Notes: generated by a model from the letters alone, not told the origin. A stretch of 64,000 nucleotides of DNA from Erythrocercus mccallii (GCA_013397435.1 VZRG01001604.1:1-64000), one strand, 5' to 3'; positions 11,501-23,955 are shown, counted from the stretch's first letter. Numbers and translations are program-made.

Positions 11501-14500
11501 TTTAAAAATTCCAGTGGTGCCACAAAAGGAATATATTCAAACCTAAATATTGCTGTTAGGGATAGCAAATTTACTATTTTACAATTAAACTTTATACATG
11601 CTTCAATTGGTCAGACTTTTAATTTTATGAACATCAAGTCAGTGGTATTAAAACCATTTCCGCATTTCTGATTATTAGACTGGAACCTAGAAATCTAAAT
11701 AAGAAAGGAGCCAGATTTGTGTTTATTAGCTGAAACTGGCATAGAAAAGGCTCCAGTCTGCTTATGACAAGCTGCATTGAGAAGGACATGTAACAGAAAT
11801 AAAAAAACCACTAAAAATAATTGTCACACTTCCTATAAATACAATTAAATTATTTGATTTCTGCTGTGCTAAAATAACTATTAGTCAAAAAGTAACACAT
11901 TTTTGTCTCTGGCTTGGACTGAAGTCAAATGAGACTTTCGAAGATATTCTTTTAAACATAAAAAAAAATTCCTTCACCTGCCCTGGTAACTCTTCTAAGT
12001 AAAATTTACATAATTTGCTATCAGAATACCGAATCATCTAAGGATCAGCCTTGAGTTCCTATGTAAAATCACAAATGTGTTTTTCAGGCACTTACTGCAA
12101 GCAGTACTGAAAGAAAAGCCTGTCTGTATTTATCAATTACAACTGCAGCAATAACATGGAATTTTGGATGAAAATAGAAGTACAAAGAGCAAAATGATTC
12201 TTCTGACAATGTCCAAATTGTAAATTATAAATTCAGTGAAGCTACTAGTTTGTCCCAAATGTTCACTGCATTTATCCTTCAGAACACATTAGAGAGAAAA
12301 CTGTTTGTGTTTACCATGATTCTACTGAATTCTAAGGATACAAAATAATCATTCCTTTTCTTCATTTCTTCCTTGAATTTTTTTGTTACATCTCTTTACA
12401 AAATAAGAAGGCCAAAAGCGAAAACTATCATTACCATGAATTTGTCTATGAGGTAGGCCAGCTACCAGCAGAATTTCTGGGCATGTCATCATCTTTTGTA
12501 CTAAAGAGTTGTCCAGCTCTTCCAAACCTGGCCCAAACATAGCAAAGCGAGGTTCTGCCTGAGTGACCAGTGATTGCAAAAAGGAAGTCACAGCCCCATA
12601 CCGGGGACGGCTCGATTTCGAACTTCTTCTACCCTGAGGACAGCTCCTTTTATATCTGTGTAAAATAGATGCAACTAGAAATTAAACACGAAATACAGAA
12701 GAGGTATTATTCAAACAAATGAATTTAGGTTCCACACCTTTTATGCTTTGCTACTGGTACAACTCAAAGAACAGGTCAAAAATTATAAAGTTCCAAACTG
12801 ATGGTTTCAAGCACCAATACAAAGCAGGCAGAAGCACGAGTTCTTTTGAAGTCCAAATACTGACTTTTTGGACCTTAGTACACTTCTATCTACAGATCTT
12901 TCTGTTCATTTAAAAATAAAAATCACATATACCCCATCCTCACTGAATATACAGTATAGGTAAAATAACACCAAGGCAGAAGAGTCACATTAAAAATAAA
13001 ATTTAAAAAATGAGCCTTGTGAGTGCATTTTAAACCTTCATTAGACTACTTTTGTGTTTATAACAAGTAACCACCTGAAAAGAACCATCTTCCCTGTAGG
13101 TACAGAGCATGCAAGGTGTGGAAGGAGACAAGTGTCTGCAAACTGAAATGCTTGTTTGGTGCAGATGCTAGAAAGCATGGAAAGTCTGGTAATTGTGGAG
13201 AAGAGTAACAGTCAGACAGACATCCTAGAGCAGCAACTTCTGCTTCTGGAGTCATGGTAGGCTGCTGCTGGACAAATCTCTTCAAGGAAACATCAGACGT
13301 GGGCTCCTTTATACTCACACTGAAATATTTCAGTTGAGATCAGCAAAACCACTAAGTGCATACAGATACAATGGAAATCAGTGACAGGTGGTTTCAAATA
13401 GGTGATTCACACCTAAATAGATTTAAATCCAATTTCAAAATTAGCATATAATTTGCACATCAAATTCTGGGTATACTGTTCCCATCTGTTAGGAGGGGAA
13501 GAAGGGCATAGAGGTTGCAGAAGTTAGTGCACTTACCACAAAGCAACTTGTTAAGGACCACCTTTGGAAAATGTAACTGCAAATAAATCAAAAATCCCAC
13601 ACAAATCCACAGACCACTACTGCAAATTAAGAGAACTGAATGAAGTTTAGAAAATAAATCACCACAAAATAATCTACTTGTTTTAAGAGTCATCCAAACG
13701 TATTTATTGTGTTGCTATGCTTTTCAACTATACTAGCTGAGACCAGTCTTTGTCTTACAGCCTTTGACAATGAGCTAAAACAATACAACTTGTTATTCTG
13801 TGCACAATCTGTGCACTTTTTTATTACTACATATTTCAAATAAGGTGAAAAAACTTCCACTTTTTATAGTTTGAAGACTTCTTGGCACTTTCATGAAAAT
13901 ACTTGCCGTGGCACTGAGAGCAAAGAGCACTTCTTTATCAAGATCAACAGTATGCACTATTTTTGTGCCATGGTAGACAAAGTTTACAAAAAGCTTTAAT
14001 TTTTTTATTGCATTAGCATTGTCTTTTTTACAATGTTTTACATTCTTGTTGAATTCCAAACAGAAAGCTGATCAGACCACGGAACGACGGGAAATTGTAT
14101 TTCCAAAATAAACAATGGATTTGAGACACATCTGAATTTAAACAGCAGCTTACAGCAGAGCTTTATTTCTGTAAATATGAAACATGCCTGTGGACTGAAT
14201 ATTACTGCTGTAGGCACACTTTAAGTCATGTAAGAGAATATGGAGATACTTACGCTGCCATGTAATCATACAGTGCATTGTCGCTGACCTCTGAAAAGGT
14301 TTTATTAAAAATTTCCTCATCTGGAAGTGATTTCCAATCAACAGATGTCCAAGAGGGGAGATCCCGCAGGAGAAAACACCTCCACAACAACGGATCTTGC
14401 ACAGCTGCCCTCCAGTAACAACTCGTGCTTCCTAAGCGGCACAGATCTCGGGGCGAGAGGAACGACATGATGTTCAGCTGCACGTCTATCTGAAAACGTT

Positions 14501-14807
14501 GAGAACAGCGGTTTAACATCACACGAATTCAGCAGTGAAGAAGGATGAGGTGGGATGCAGCGCTCTGCCATTCCCCCCGCCACCTCCCATCCCCGCCCCG
14601 TCCTGCGCTGTGGGACCGGGCCCCGCTCACCGGCAGCGTCTGCAGGGCGCTCACTCCCTCCGCTCCGTGCGGGGACGCCGGGAGCGGGGCGGGCGCGGTG
14701 GCGCCGCACTCGCGGGTGCCCCGCATCCAGCGCTCCCGGAGGACGCGCAGCCCACCCCGCACCGCGCTCTCCAGGCCGGCGCCGCGCTGCTCCGCTCCCG
14801 CCGCCAT
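8560..14807 (-). CDS. FBXO4: F-box only protein 4, SCF ubiquitin-ligase substrate receptor (7 coding exons)
   Basis: Coding exons: 14807-14631, 14489-14254, 12655-12435, 11433-11358, 10849-10671, 9826-9651, 8649-8560. All junctions are GT-AG and phases join to a continuous 1155-base frame (384 codons plus TAA); the human protein is 387 residues. The F-box starts at LPIDVQL (residue 58 on) and includes FLSPRDLCRLGS and W95. It is followed by LRDLPSWTSVDWKSLPD and the C-terminal GTPase-like domain, with EPRFAMFGPGLEEL, KVCEVVDGFIYVANAEAH and RPLLVLSCVS, ending in NGIEWLLEE. In mammals FBXO4 binds SKP1 through the F-box and targets cyclin D1 and TRF1 (TERF1). The start chosen is the only ATG ahead of exon 1's donor in frame within the CpG island, in the context GCCATGG. 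The N-terminal 55 residues are Ala/Arg-rich and unlike the mammalian N terminus. Identity is very sure. Confidence 0.96.
8650..14253 (-). other. FBXO4 introns 1-6
   Basis: Introns lie at 14490-14630, 12656-14253, 11434-12434, 10850-11357, 9827-10670 and 8650-9650 (14490-14630 falls just beyond this span). They are AT-rich with poly-A/T tracts. No transposon of recognisable family and no RNA gene were seen in them. Several open frames of 60-120 codons overlap exons and are read-throughs into the introns. Confidence 0.7.
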
Positions 14808-14915
14808 GGCGCCGCCCGCGCCCCGCCGCGCACGCTCCGGCACCGCGCTCCGCCAGCGCCGGGGCACCGCCCGGGGTGGCTTCCGTGCCCTCACGCCAGC
14901 ACTGCGCTGCGCTTT
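14530..14915 (-). promoter_or_regulatory. CpG-island promoter and first exon of FBXO4
   Basis: A sharply GC- and CpG-rich block surrounds the FBXO4 start codon (14805-14807), with many CGCC/GCGC runs and no TATA box. Such blocks are the usual promoters of housekeeping genes in birds. It directly abuts the 3' end of RIMOC1. Confidence 0.7.
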
Positions 14916-14949
14916 GGACCGCAGTCCAGGGGTCCTTGGAATGCGTGTT

Positions 14950-14955
14950 TTTAAT
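14950..14955 (-). terminator. Candidate RIMOC1 polyadenylation signal (ATTAAA)
   Basis: On the minus strand ATTAAA lies 107 bases past the RIMOC1 stop codon and about 140 bases ahead of the FBXO4 start codon. No AATAAA is present in the 254-base gap between the two coding regions. If used, cleavage would fall at or inside the FBXO4 CpG island. This is a motif call only. Confidence 0.4.
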
Positions 14956-15061
14956 GCAATAGAAATATACATTTAGGTTGGAAAAAGAAAAATAAGTCAG
15001 TCACGGAAGAGTGTGCTCTTATGCCGCAAGTTTTCTTCTAGCACAGACAACACAGGGGATC

Positions 15062-18000
15062 TTAATTGTGGGATTCCACTAAGCAATGCAGCATTTGTTT
15101 CGCAGTTGTTGTGTTCCACCCTTGACCTTTTAATGGTCCCTCACATACGGCAACATACTTTGTTAACATATTTCTGCCTGTTTCTTGGAAATCCAGCGAC
15201 ATGCTCTGTGAACTGCTGCCCAGGTCACTGTTAGACGCCGGATCTATTGACTCAAGGCTTTCCTGCTTCCCTTCTCCACAGTGTTTCAGTCCCCAGTAGC
15301 ACATTTCTCCGCTGTACATCATTGCCAGTAAGTGAGTGTCACTAAATATACCTGCAAAATAATTTAGCTCACGTACATTATTATTGCATTAAAATAATTT
15401 AGATCAAGTTCTGCTATAAACAAATACAGAGCTTGTTAATTTTCATTTTTTTCAGTAACACTGGCGAAAAAATTTCCAAAGACAATATAAGTATATAATT
15501 ATATAAATATAATTTAAAATGCCCAGAAGAAAACCTGGATCAAGACCATGCTCCTTTCTCTGTCCAGTTTGGCCCTCCATAATGTTAAAGTCTTTTACAA
15601 CTGCTATATAAATATTATCTCCATAATTTTGCTTAATTATTTCATAGAATTTCAGTATTTCTTTACAGCCACTTTAGCACAGGCATGACTGTACATATTT
15701 ACTTTAGAATATTTCTGTGCCTCCCACAGTTTAAGCCTAAAAGATCCTGTTTGAGGTCATCTTAACTCATGTTAACCCGTACCACCTTTACTCTTTGAAT
15801 TCAAAGGCACATGTGTGTCTTCCACAAAAAGAAAAATCCTGCTAAATAAATCCATAACTTGACTTTGCATTGCGGAGCTATATAGCAGCAATGCCACTTT
15901 CAGACAAAATGTAACAAGAAGGTGCTGCATCCTGCTACAGTCAGAGTAGAGCTGTTTCTGAGTGTGCTCAACATGGATATCATGCCCTCAGCACCAGCTG
16001 TTTTACTTTACAGATCCCCTTCTGCTGTATCACCCTACCTGCATCACACTGGCGCAGCCCAAGATCCTCCTGTAAACACTCAATAGGAATGAAACTGACA
16101 TAAAGCTACATAAAGTGGTGACAGAGAACATTTGCCAAATCTAACCAATTCTGCAAGTAGTTTTTACCTGCATGAAGTCTGTAATTGTGTTTGTACCTGT
16201 GCTGTCCTAGAGCTAAAGGAAGACCAATATGTGACCCTCTGGCACCCTCTGCAGTCATATTTGTGCCTTAAACATCTATCAGTTGTGAACTGGATGGTGG
16301 TAAAATACTGTGTATAAACACTGCCAGCGTAAAACACTACTGTGCATCAAACACTCATTGCCTCAGTTCACCTTCCTCCAGTGCACTCATAAAACACCAG
16401 GAAAATAAGCACTGACACCTCCTAAAATTCATGAGTCAAAAAAGAAGGGGAGGGGCACTGTTGCCTGCTTATTTGCCTTATTTATTATCTTCTTCTTCTA
16501 AACAGTGTCAAGTCTTGAACATAAATTAAGTCAAACAATAAAAAACACGTAGAAAAGCATTTCATAAAGTGAAGAAGTTATTAAGAGGAGCGGGTTAAAA
16601 AGTTTTTTGGAGTTGTTTTTTGGGTTTTTTTACCTTCACTGAGTAATCTAGCTGTGTCTTTATCTTGAAGTGAAACATCTTCATCTAGCTGAAGAGGGCA
16701 TCTAAAGCTAAGCATCTTCATCAAGTAATGAACTCCATCATTAAGACACTGAGTACAGTTAAAAAGGAGGAAAAAGTAAGTTCTCATTAAATTAATGATA
16801 GGCAGAAATACTTCTTACTATGAAGTCCCCAAAATCCTGATAAAGAAAAAAAAAACCAAACCAAAACAAGAAACCCAGCCATATTTTAAAAGTGAAGAGT
16901 CAAACTTTAAACCTGTATCCACAAGCTCATAGAACATTTTCATCTCCTTTACCTTTTTAAATGTGGCAATGTTTTCTTGTAGCCATTCACTCCTTTCTTT
17001 TGTTGTGTGGCAATACATGTAAAGCAGGGCTCCTTTTCTCCAGTAAAGACATTCTAACAACTCTGCACCAAGGATGTTGATGGGCTGAAATAAAATCCAC
17101 CAAACTGATCTAACACAAAAATAAACCGTCTGAACTACTCATATGCACTGTCACACATGCAAACACTGTGTATATCTCTTACTTCAGGGCTGTGCTTGAC
17201 AGCAACATTCAGAGAGACAAACGTAGACTAACCTAACACTGTAGGTCAAATAGAATTGTTAACTGCCTATGGAATCATGAAATGTTAGTAAGAGAAATTC
17301 TGAGCACACAAAAAGGCATTTGAAACAATCATTTCAGGAATCACTATTTAAATACCAAAAAGACTTGAAAATGTTTCAAAATACTTTAAATTCTGCCCAT
17401 CAAAAATACAAATATTACTGTCCTATTTCACATTTTTTTGCTTTTAAATAAAGAAGTAATTCACCCTCTAGCTACTCACTTCTTCTTTTATGCTGCATTC
17501 CCTCATGAGATCTTCTGGTTCAGAAAGAACACAAATAAGTTCTTTAAGTTTTTGCAAGGAAGATTCTTCTGGAAAATCTTCATCCACAAGCTGGTTTTCC
17601 TCAAAATATGTAATATCTAGGACAGCCTATGAAGACAATAATATATACAAAGCAGAAATGCTACCGTCAAAATAATCAAATGGTGGTGTGTTGTAACATA
17701 GAAAATTCATTAGGTTATAAAACATTTCAATTTGAAGGTATTTTTTAACATTTTGTTTGCAAAAGGTGCAAGTTAGAAGCACTGAAGGATTTGTGATGGT
17801 GAACATAAAGACAAACCCCCTTCTGTCCCTAAAGTAGCAATACAAATGACTCCAAGTTATCCAAGTCAAAATCAGTTCTGCGCTTCACAGACGCTCACCA
17901 CACAGCCCCAAATAACAGGGATGGCACCTTTCTGCCCCACCCCTCCTTTTTTACAGCAAACCGTATCCCAAACCCTACACACGTTTTCTTGAAAGGGAGT

Positions 18001-18122
18001 TTGATGTCTGTAACGAAGTACCTGGGTATAGAGCTGAAGAAGCGTGGAAGGATGTTCTTTCCCTTCGTTGCAGAGGTCCTTCAACTTGTCCAGATTAGCA
18101 GAGCCTTTCGCTAAGAAGGTAT
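15062..18122 (-). CDS. RIMOC1: RAB7A-interacting MON1-CCZ1 complex subunit 1 (partial, first coding exon missing)
   Basis: Coding exons visible: 18122-18022, 17626-17480, 17084-16953, 16748-16634, 15351-15062 (stop at 15062). GT-AG junctions and phases are consistent (101, 147, 132, 115 and 290 bases). Recognisable stretches are LDKLKDLCNEG, LDITYFEENQLVDEDFPEE, ELLECLYWRKGALLYMYCH, FRCPLQLDEDVSLQDKDTARLL, and HLLAMMYSGEMCYWG followed by YVAVCEGPLK near the end. These match C5orf51/RIMOC1, a small protein that in mammals links RAB7A and the MON1-CCZ1 exchange factor during PINK1-Parkin mitophagy. About 261 codons are present and the human protein is 294, so roughly 33-35 N-terminal codons are absent. 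Exon 18122 starts in phase needing one base from an upstream exon, which probably lies in the gap at 18343-18490. Identity is very sure. Confidence 0.95.
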
Positions 18123-18342
18123 CTGAGGGAAGAACACAACGCTCCTTTAGCACCGATGAGCACTCAGCAGGAGCCTTACTCACTCTCCCTTTCCACATGG
18201 CTTTATCATCCGTCCTCGGGGCATCTACAAGAGCCGCTGAATGATACAGCATTTAAGCAGGCCAGTCGTCCCGTCAGACCGCACCTTTGTGATAAAATTA
18301 AGGCCATCCGTGGCCAGGCTTCTCATGCTCCCAAGCGCACAT

Positions 18343-18490
18343 NNNNNNNNNNNNNNNNNNNNNNNNNNNNNNNNNNNNNNNNNNNNNNNNNNNNNNNNNN
18401 NNNNNNNNNNNNNNNNNNNNNNNNNNNNNNNNNNNNNNNNNNNNNNNNNNNNNNNNNNNNNNNNNNNNNNNNNNNNNNNNNNNNNNNNNN
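18343..18490. other. Assembly gap (148 N) at the RIMOC1 5' end
   Basis: A run of 148 unknown bases sits between the first visible RIMOC1 intron and a CpG-rich block. GC-rich first exons are a common cause of such gaps in bird assemblies, and the missing RIMOC1 start codon is expected here. The stated length may not be the true length. Confidence 0.9.
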
Positions 18491-18645
18491 CCGCGCAGGC
18501 GCAGCAGCGCGGGACCGACGGGCGGGAGCGGCTCCGGGGGAGCGAGGAGCGGGGTCTGGCGCTGCCGGTGCTGCTGCCGCCGCCCGGCCCGCCCTGCGCC
18601 CCTTGACAGCTGGGACTGCAGTTCTGGGCAGTTGTGTAGGCGTGA
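18491..18645 (-). promoter_or_regulatory. CpG-rich promoter side of RIMOC1
   Basis: The block right after the gap is very rich in CpG (CCGCGCAGGCGCAGCAGCGC and further runs) and has no TATA box. At about 18608-18630 it has CTGGGACTGCAGTTCTGGG, similar to the ZNF143/Staf-type element that often marks housekeeping promoters. The latter is a resemblance by eye only. By position this is the RIMOC1 promoter or 5' UTR. Confidence 0.5.
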
Positions 18646-19026
18646 AAGCTCTTTCATAACAGACGCGTTTGGCGTCTCAGTACCCTGTCCGCCCCCGGGG
18701 AGAGTCCCTAGCGTGACCCTGTGTTTACAGAATTTACGGAACCAATTTTTAAGTTGTAAAATAACTCTGGTTCTAGTCTTGACCGAGTATCACCATGTCG
18801 ACGAGAACATGAGTGCCATGCCCATTCTTTCACACATCTAGGAATGGTGACTCCAACACTTGCCCGGGCAGCCAGCCCATTCCAAGATATAATCACCCTT
18901 TCTATGAAGCAATTTGAAACAATGTTTTGTGAAGTATTTTGTGAAATACTTCGTGAAACAGTATTATATCCAACCTAAACCTCCCATGGCACAGTTTGAG
19001 ACTATTTTCTCTCTTCTTGTCGCTAG

Positions 19027-19500
19027 TTGCCTGGAGAAGCCGACCCCACTTGGCCACTGCCTCTTTTCAGGCAGTTGTGGAGAGTGATAAGGTCACCCCT
19101 GAGCCTCTTTTTCTCCAGGCTAAACACCCCAGCTCCCTCAGCTGCTCCTCACAGGACTTTCTGGAAGGTCTGGAAGGGTGTTCCAGACCCTTCCCCAGCT
19201 CCGTTGCCCTTCTCTGGACTCTCCAGCACATCAATGGCTTTTTCTGAATTGCAGGGCCTAGTGCAGGATTCGAGGTGTGGCCTCAGCAGTGCCCAGCACA
19301 GGGGGACAATCCCTGCCCTGCTCCTGCTGCCACAGCATTGCTGATCCAGGCCAGGATACCACTGGCCTTCTTGGCCACCTGGGCACAGCCTGGTTCATGT
19401 TCAGCTGCTGTCACAGCACCCCCAGGACCTTTTCTGCTGCAAAAATTTGACTGGGGTTTTACCCCGTCAATTAATGCTTTCCACCCTCACTGCAAAACAG
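19027..19500 (-). mobile_element. CR1 LINE fragment
   Basis: The plus strand carries the antisense of CR1 ORF2 end: CTCTTTTTCTCCAGGCTAAA, then TCAGCTGCTCCTCACAGGAC, then GTTGCCCTTCTCTGGACTCT and GAGGTGTGGCCTCAGCAGTG. These are hallmark blocks of avian CR1, so the element lies on the minus strand. It is 5'-truncated and lacks a clear 3' octamer repeat end. Confidence 0.85.
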
Positions 19501-21635
19501 GTGTTGCCCAGAAAACAAACTGAAAAAAAGGCAGCAAGGATCAAACTCACACTTTCTTTTCAATAAAGCTGTTTTGGTTTTTTTTTAACTACATGTTAGT
19601 ATTTAATTACTTAACATGCAGAAGTATAGCTATGAAAATACATTAAATCTTCCTGAAACTACAAACCTTTGATTAATGAAGCACTTGCTCCAATATTTTG
19701 TCCAGCTTTAAATAATACCCCTCATGAACTTCATAAATGATAAAGAGTTTCCAAATATGAGGGAAAACTGTAAGTTTTCCTTTTATTTTTTACAATATCT
19801 AGTTACTATCTGATAGTCAATCATCAAATAGTTTGTGTTGTCTAGTTTTAAAAGTGCTATATTTCACTATGTTGTTTCCCTAGCCTTCTCCATATCTTTA
19901 CCTGCCCAGAAAAAGCTAATACCTCAGTGCCTATTGTAGTATTGTAAAACAAACTCACACAATATTCAGAATTTTGTCAACTTGAATATTTTGAAAGAAT
20001 AATTGACTAAAGACATTTTCCCATTTTGAGGTCATATGCTGTTCATTCTGTCATTGCCTGTGTTCCACCAAAGTAGCTAACAAAAACAACCAACCAACAA
20101 AGCAAAAACTCACCAAGCCTCCCCCTCCACGTTTCCCCCTGCTCAAAAAAAAGTGTCATGAAGTACTTTAGAAGTGAAAAGCTGTAGAGGCAGAGTTATT
20201 TTTGCTGTTGTCTGTCTATGTCTTATGAAAGAGTTGCCAAACAGATTAATTACAACAAAAATGTAGAACCTAAAAAGAAAAAAAAAGTGTTTTCCTCCCA
20301 AAATGGTTTGATTTATAGAAGAAATCAGTGTTTTGATTAGATATGGATTGTTGTTCATTCCTTCGTAGTTGATATTTAATTTTTCATCAAAGGAACAGCT
20401 GTGTTAAGAATACGAAAAGTATTCTGGTAGCTAACCTGTTAGTGGAGTAAATGGTGCTTCATGACTAAAATGAAATACAACACTTTCCATATTGTCAGCT
20501 TTGGGACTGGAAAAGACTTGTGAGATTGAGACATCCCCTTCTTCAGATCCTTTGCTTGCTTGGTCCTTACTTCTTTTCAATCCCCAGCTATGATTTAAAT
20601 GTTGCTTTTTTCATACCTAGTCAACTGGGCAAGTGCATCAGCCCTTAATAGTGAAGGAGATGTCACTCAGCCTTCAAGATGTCTCCTGTAAAAAAAAAAA
20701 AAAATAAAAAAATAAAGAGCCCCAAACAATCTAAACCAGAACAAAGCACCATGGTTGTATGTTGACTCATCTGATAAAGGAAGTGGTATTTTTCTCCTGT
20801 GTTTCAGGCACTGCTGCAGCTTACTTTAGTTGTATCCATTTTAAAAGCTACATGTATATGCAGTGACTGTTTTTTCCCAGCAATTGTTTTCCACCCTTTC
20901 TGTAAATATCCAGTGAAATTGGTTTTGACTTTATCAGTTGCTGAGAGGTAAGAGGTGTTTTACTGTTAATACCATGCTGGTAAAATAGAAGCTGCTGCAA
21001 AGATTAAAAAAGGTGGTGACACACACTTCTCTTGGAAGATTTGTAATGTTTGGGGTTTTATTTCCCCAATAACTTGATGTTATTGTGTGTGTGTAAATGT
21101 GTATGCTACTAGAGAACAGGCTGGTTGTAATGATACACTTGGGAATTATTTTTGTCCTGTGGTATTCCATCAGCTCTTGCTAACTGCCCTGATATGTGTA
21201 ACTGTGAAACTGGGCTAGCCCAACATATCCAAATACCTGAAAACTTGGAACATACTATGGTAAGTAATGTCTTGAATATACATAGTTACTCAGCTTTAGT
21301 AGCTCTGGGACATATATTACTTATATTGGAAGTTAAAGAAACAGTGATTGAACACAAGAGAGTTGTTCTTTTGTGTATTTAATATTATTTAAACTAGGAA
21401 AATGTCTTTAGCTTTAATAAAAAAATACAGTATAATCTAAGAAATGCAGATTTGCACATTTATTTGATTGATAAATTTTTGTCATTATTAGCAGCTTCAA
21501 GACCTTTTGAATTGTGCAAATTTTCTTAAACTGTGACACTTAAAATAGGTAATATTTATAATAACCTCATTCAAATTCTTGGGTAAAGTAGCCAAGAGAA
21601 GAATTTTGGTGGGTTCAAGTGAACTGTATATGTTC

Positions 21636-21850
21636 AAAGAATCACAAAATACCTCAGGCTGGAATAGACTCAAAAGGATCAGCAAAGCCAGCTCCCTAAT
21701 GTCCAGCCTGAACTTCCCCTGATGCAGCTTCATTCCATTTCCTCATGTCCTGTCCTGGGTCAAGAGAGAGGGGAGATTCACACCTTTCCATCCTCTGCCT
21801 CCCTTTGCCTGGTTAGGCACCTGGGAGGTCACCTCTCAGCCTTCTGACTG
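21636..21850 (-). mobile_element. Short CR1 3'-end fragment
   Basis: It begins with AAAGAATCACAAAATACCTC, the antisense of the CR1 3' terminal repeat and tail, followed by GGCTGGAATAGACTC, TCCAGCCTGAACTTCCCCTG and a GGTCACCTCTCAGCC block. About 215 bases, degraded, minus orientation. Confidence 0.7.
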
Positions 21851-22820
21851 CTTGCCGTTTTGATCTCTAGAATGAAAGCTAATTTGCTGGAAGCAAATTA
21901 GTCCTCTGACCAGAGGTTATGAAGCCCGATGATCACTGGATTTCTTACTGCTTGTTTTGGTTATGAATTGACTCCTAATGTTAAAAAAAAAAAAAGTTTA
22001 TGTGGAGGTGGAAGTAGTTAGTAATGGAAAAAATTAATCTAGGAGATGAGATCAGACCTGATCAGACAAGACTCAAAAATTGTTAGATTTATCCCTTATC
22101 TAGCAGATTCCTAACAGTTTTAGAGTCTGTGGTCAAAATTTGTGTTTAAAACTAACAAGGAGGGTACTATGGATGTTAATACAGATATATTTGGCTAGTT
22201 TGAGTTTGTAGCAAATAAAGCAGTCTAGCATGCTTCATATCCTGTAGAAAACTGACTGAAGCTGTAAGACTGTATTTGGTACAGCATCTTAGAATGACAC
22301 TTAATTACTGTGATTTTCAGAAAGAAGTATTTCCCCTTATTTTGCAAGCATAAATAATTAGTTGAGAAGTAAGAAGAGTTGGTTGAAAAAATACTTGACT
22401 AAAGCTAAATTTATTAAAATGTGTTGCAGAATATTTGATCCCCTGCCTTTATTTGAAGTAGATATTTCTGCTCTTGAATATAAGCAAAGTAAGTGTTTGT
22501 ATTTATGCCCAGAAAATATGAAACAGAGCTCTTTATTTATAGTATGTGAGCTTCATGTGTTTGTTGGAGCTAATAATATCTGTAATAATATCTGATGGTC
22601 AATAGTATGGTAATCACCTTTCAGACACTCTTCAAGTTCTAATAAGGAGATATACATTCTGCTTTTCACTTCATGGCTTTGCAATTACCAGGGAAGGGGA
22701 GTAAAACTGGAATTTACCCAGAATAATGCTAAGGAAGTGGAAAATCATTACCAAAGATTTCCTTCATGTTTGTGGGATTACAGATTATGAAATGATTTCC
22801 AGAATCTAGAGTCATATGGA

Positions 22821-22865
22821 ATAATGTCATGGGATTATTCATAATGTCATTATCCATGACATTAT
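22821..22865. repeat. Perfect 12-bp inverted repeat (hairpin)
   Basis: ATAATGTCATGG at 22821-22832 is matched by CCATGACATTAT at 22854-22865, with a 21-base loop. The loop holds a further ATAATGTCATTAT. No element or gene was assigned to it. Confidence 0.6.
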
Positions 22866-23538
22866 AAAGGACAGTATCAAATTCAGTCATCCCTTTTAAA
22901 ATTAGGCTGTGTATTTAGTGTGAAATATACCAGGTGAGAGCATTTGATATTCATATTGTCAATGCCATATGTGAAATCAGAGAATAAGAGTGATCTGTAA
23001 CGGAGTTTTACCTTTGTGTAAATAGATATGAAATATATTTATTTTGGAGAGGCATGTGAATGCCAGTGATTAGTAGAACTTGCAGGTGTGCCATATTTCT
23101 ATTTGCCTGATCTGATATGGTTGTTCTTTGTTTGACCTGCTTTCTATTTTGTTCATAGTTCAGGTGGTGCCCTGACAAAATATGAACCAGCTGATTTCTT
23201 ACAGCCTGCTACTGGAACAATGTGGTACTGGATTTGAAATAGGTTCTGAACATAGAAAGTAATTTAGCAGTTTGATATCTGCTTGTTAGAGTGGCATGCA
23301 CTGAACTTTGATGTTGGAACTGCTGTCTTCTAAAGTGACCTCTCTGGAAAAGGGGAGCATTAAATATTGATATATAGGAACTTCTGGCTGTTTGAGGGAG
23401 ATCTGAAGTAATTTGTTTTTAAAAAGGAATCATAAATCTTCTGTACAATCTTTTATAAGTAATGAAATGGTTTACTTGCAACAGGCAAGGAAACCTGGGT
23501 TTTTCTATTACATGGTTAATGAAGAAAGAATGGTACGA

Positions 23539-23577
23539 ATGTATGTATGTATGTATATATGTATGTATGTATGTATG
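23539..23577. repeat. (ATGT)n microsatellite
   Basis: About nine ATGT/ATGT-like units with one ATAT interruption. Confidence 0.9.
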
Positions 23578-23955
23578 CCTTCATCCAGAGGAATGTTGTG
23601 CTGGCCACATCTCATTTATTGCCTTCTGTCAGAGTTGGTCTGGGAGGACTTGCTTACATCAGTCTTCATCCCAGTCTCCAAATGTTACAGATCAGTGTAA
23701 TTTTTGGTATCGTGGTATTATTTATGGTATATATTTATGGTATTATACAGTCGACTTACAGTGCACACAAAAGTAATGTTATTTGGTCAAACAGACTTTT
23801 GTCAGTTACTGCATGTTCTCATCTTTAATTGTATTAATTCTAGAGTTATATGATGGTTTGGTTCACAACATCAGCTTTTGTTTGACTGAATGCTGTCCAT
23901 TTCTTGTGCAGACCTAGTGTGCAGCTGAATCATCAAGGTGATCTGAATGTCTGTA

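Noticed and set aside
14535..14976. Several 130-140 codon plus-strand frames over FBXO4 exon 1
   Set aside because: These are shadows of a GC-rich first exon read on the minus strand.
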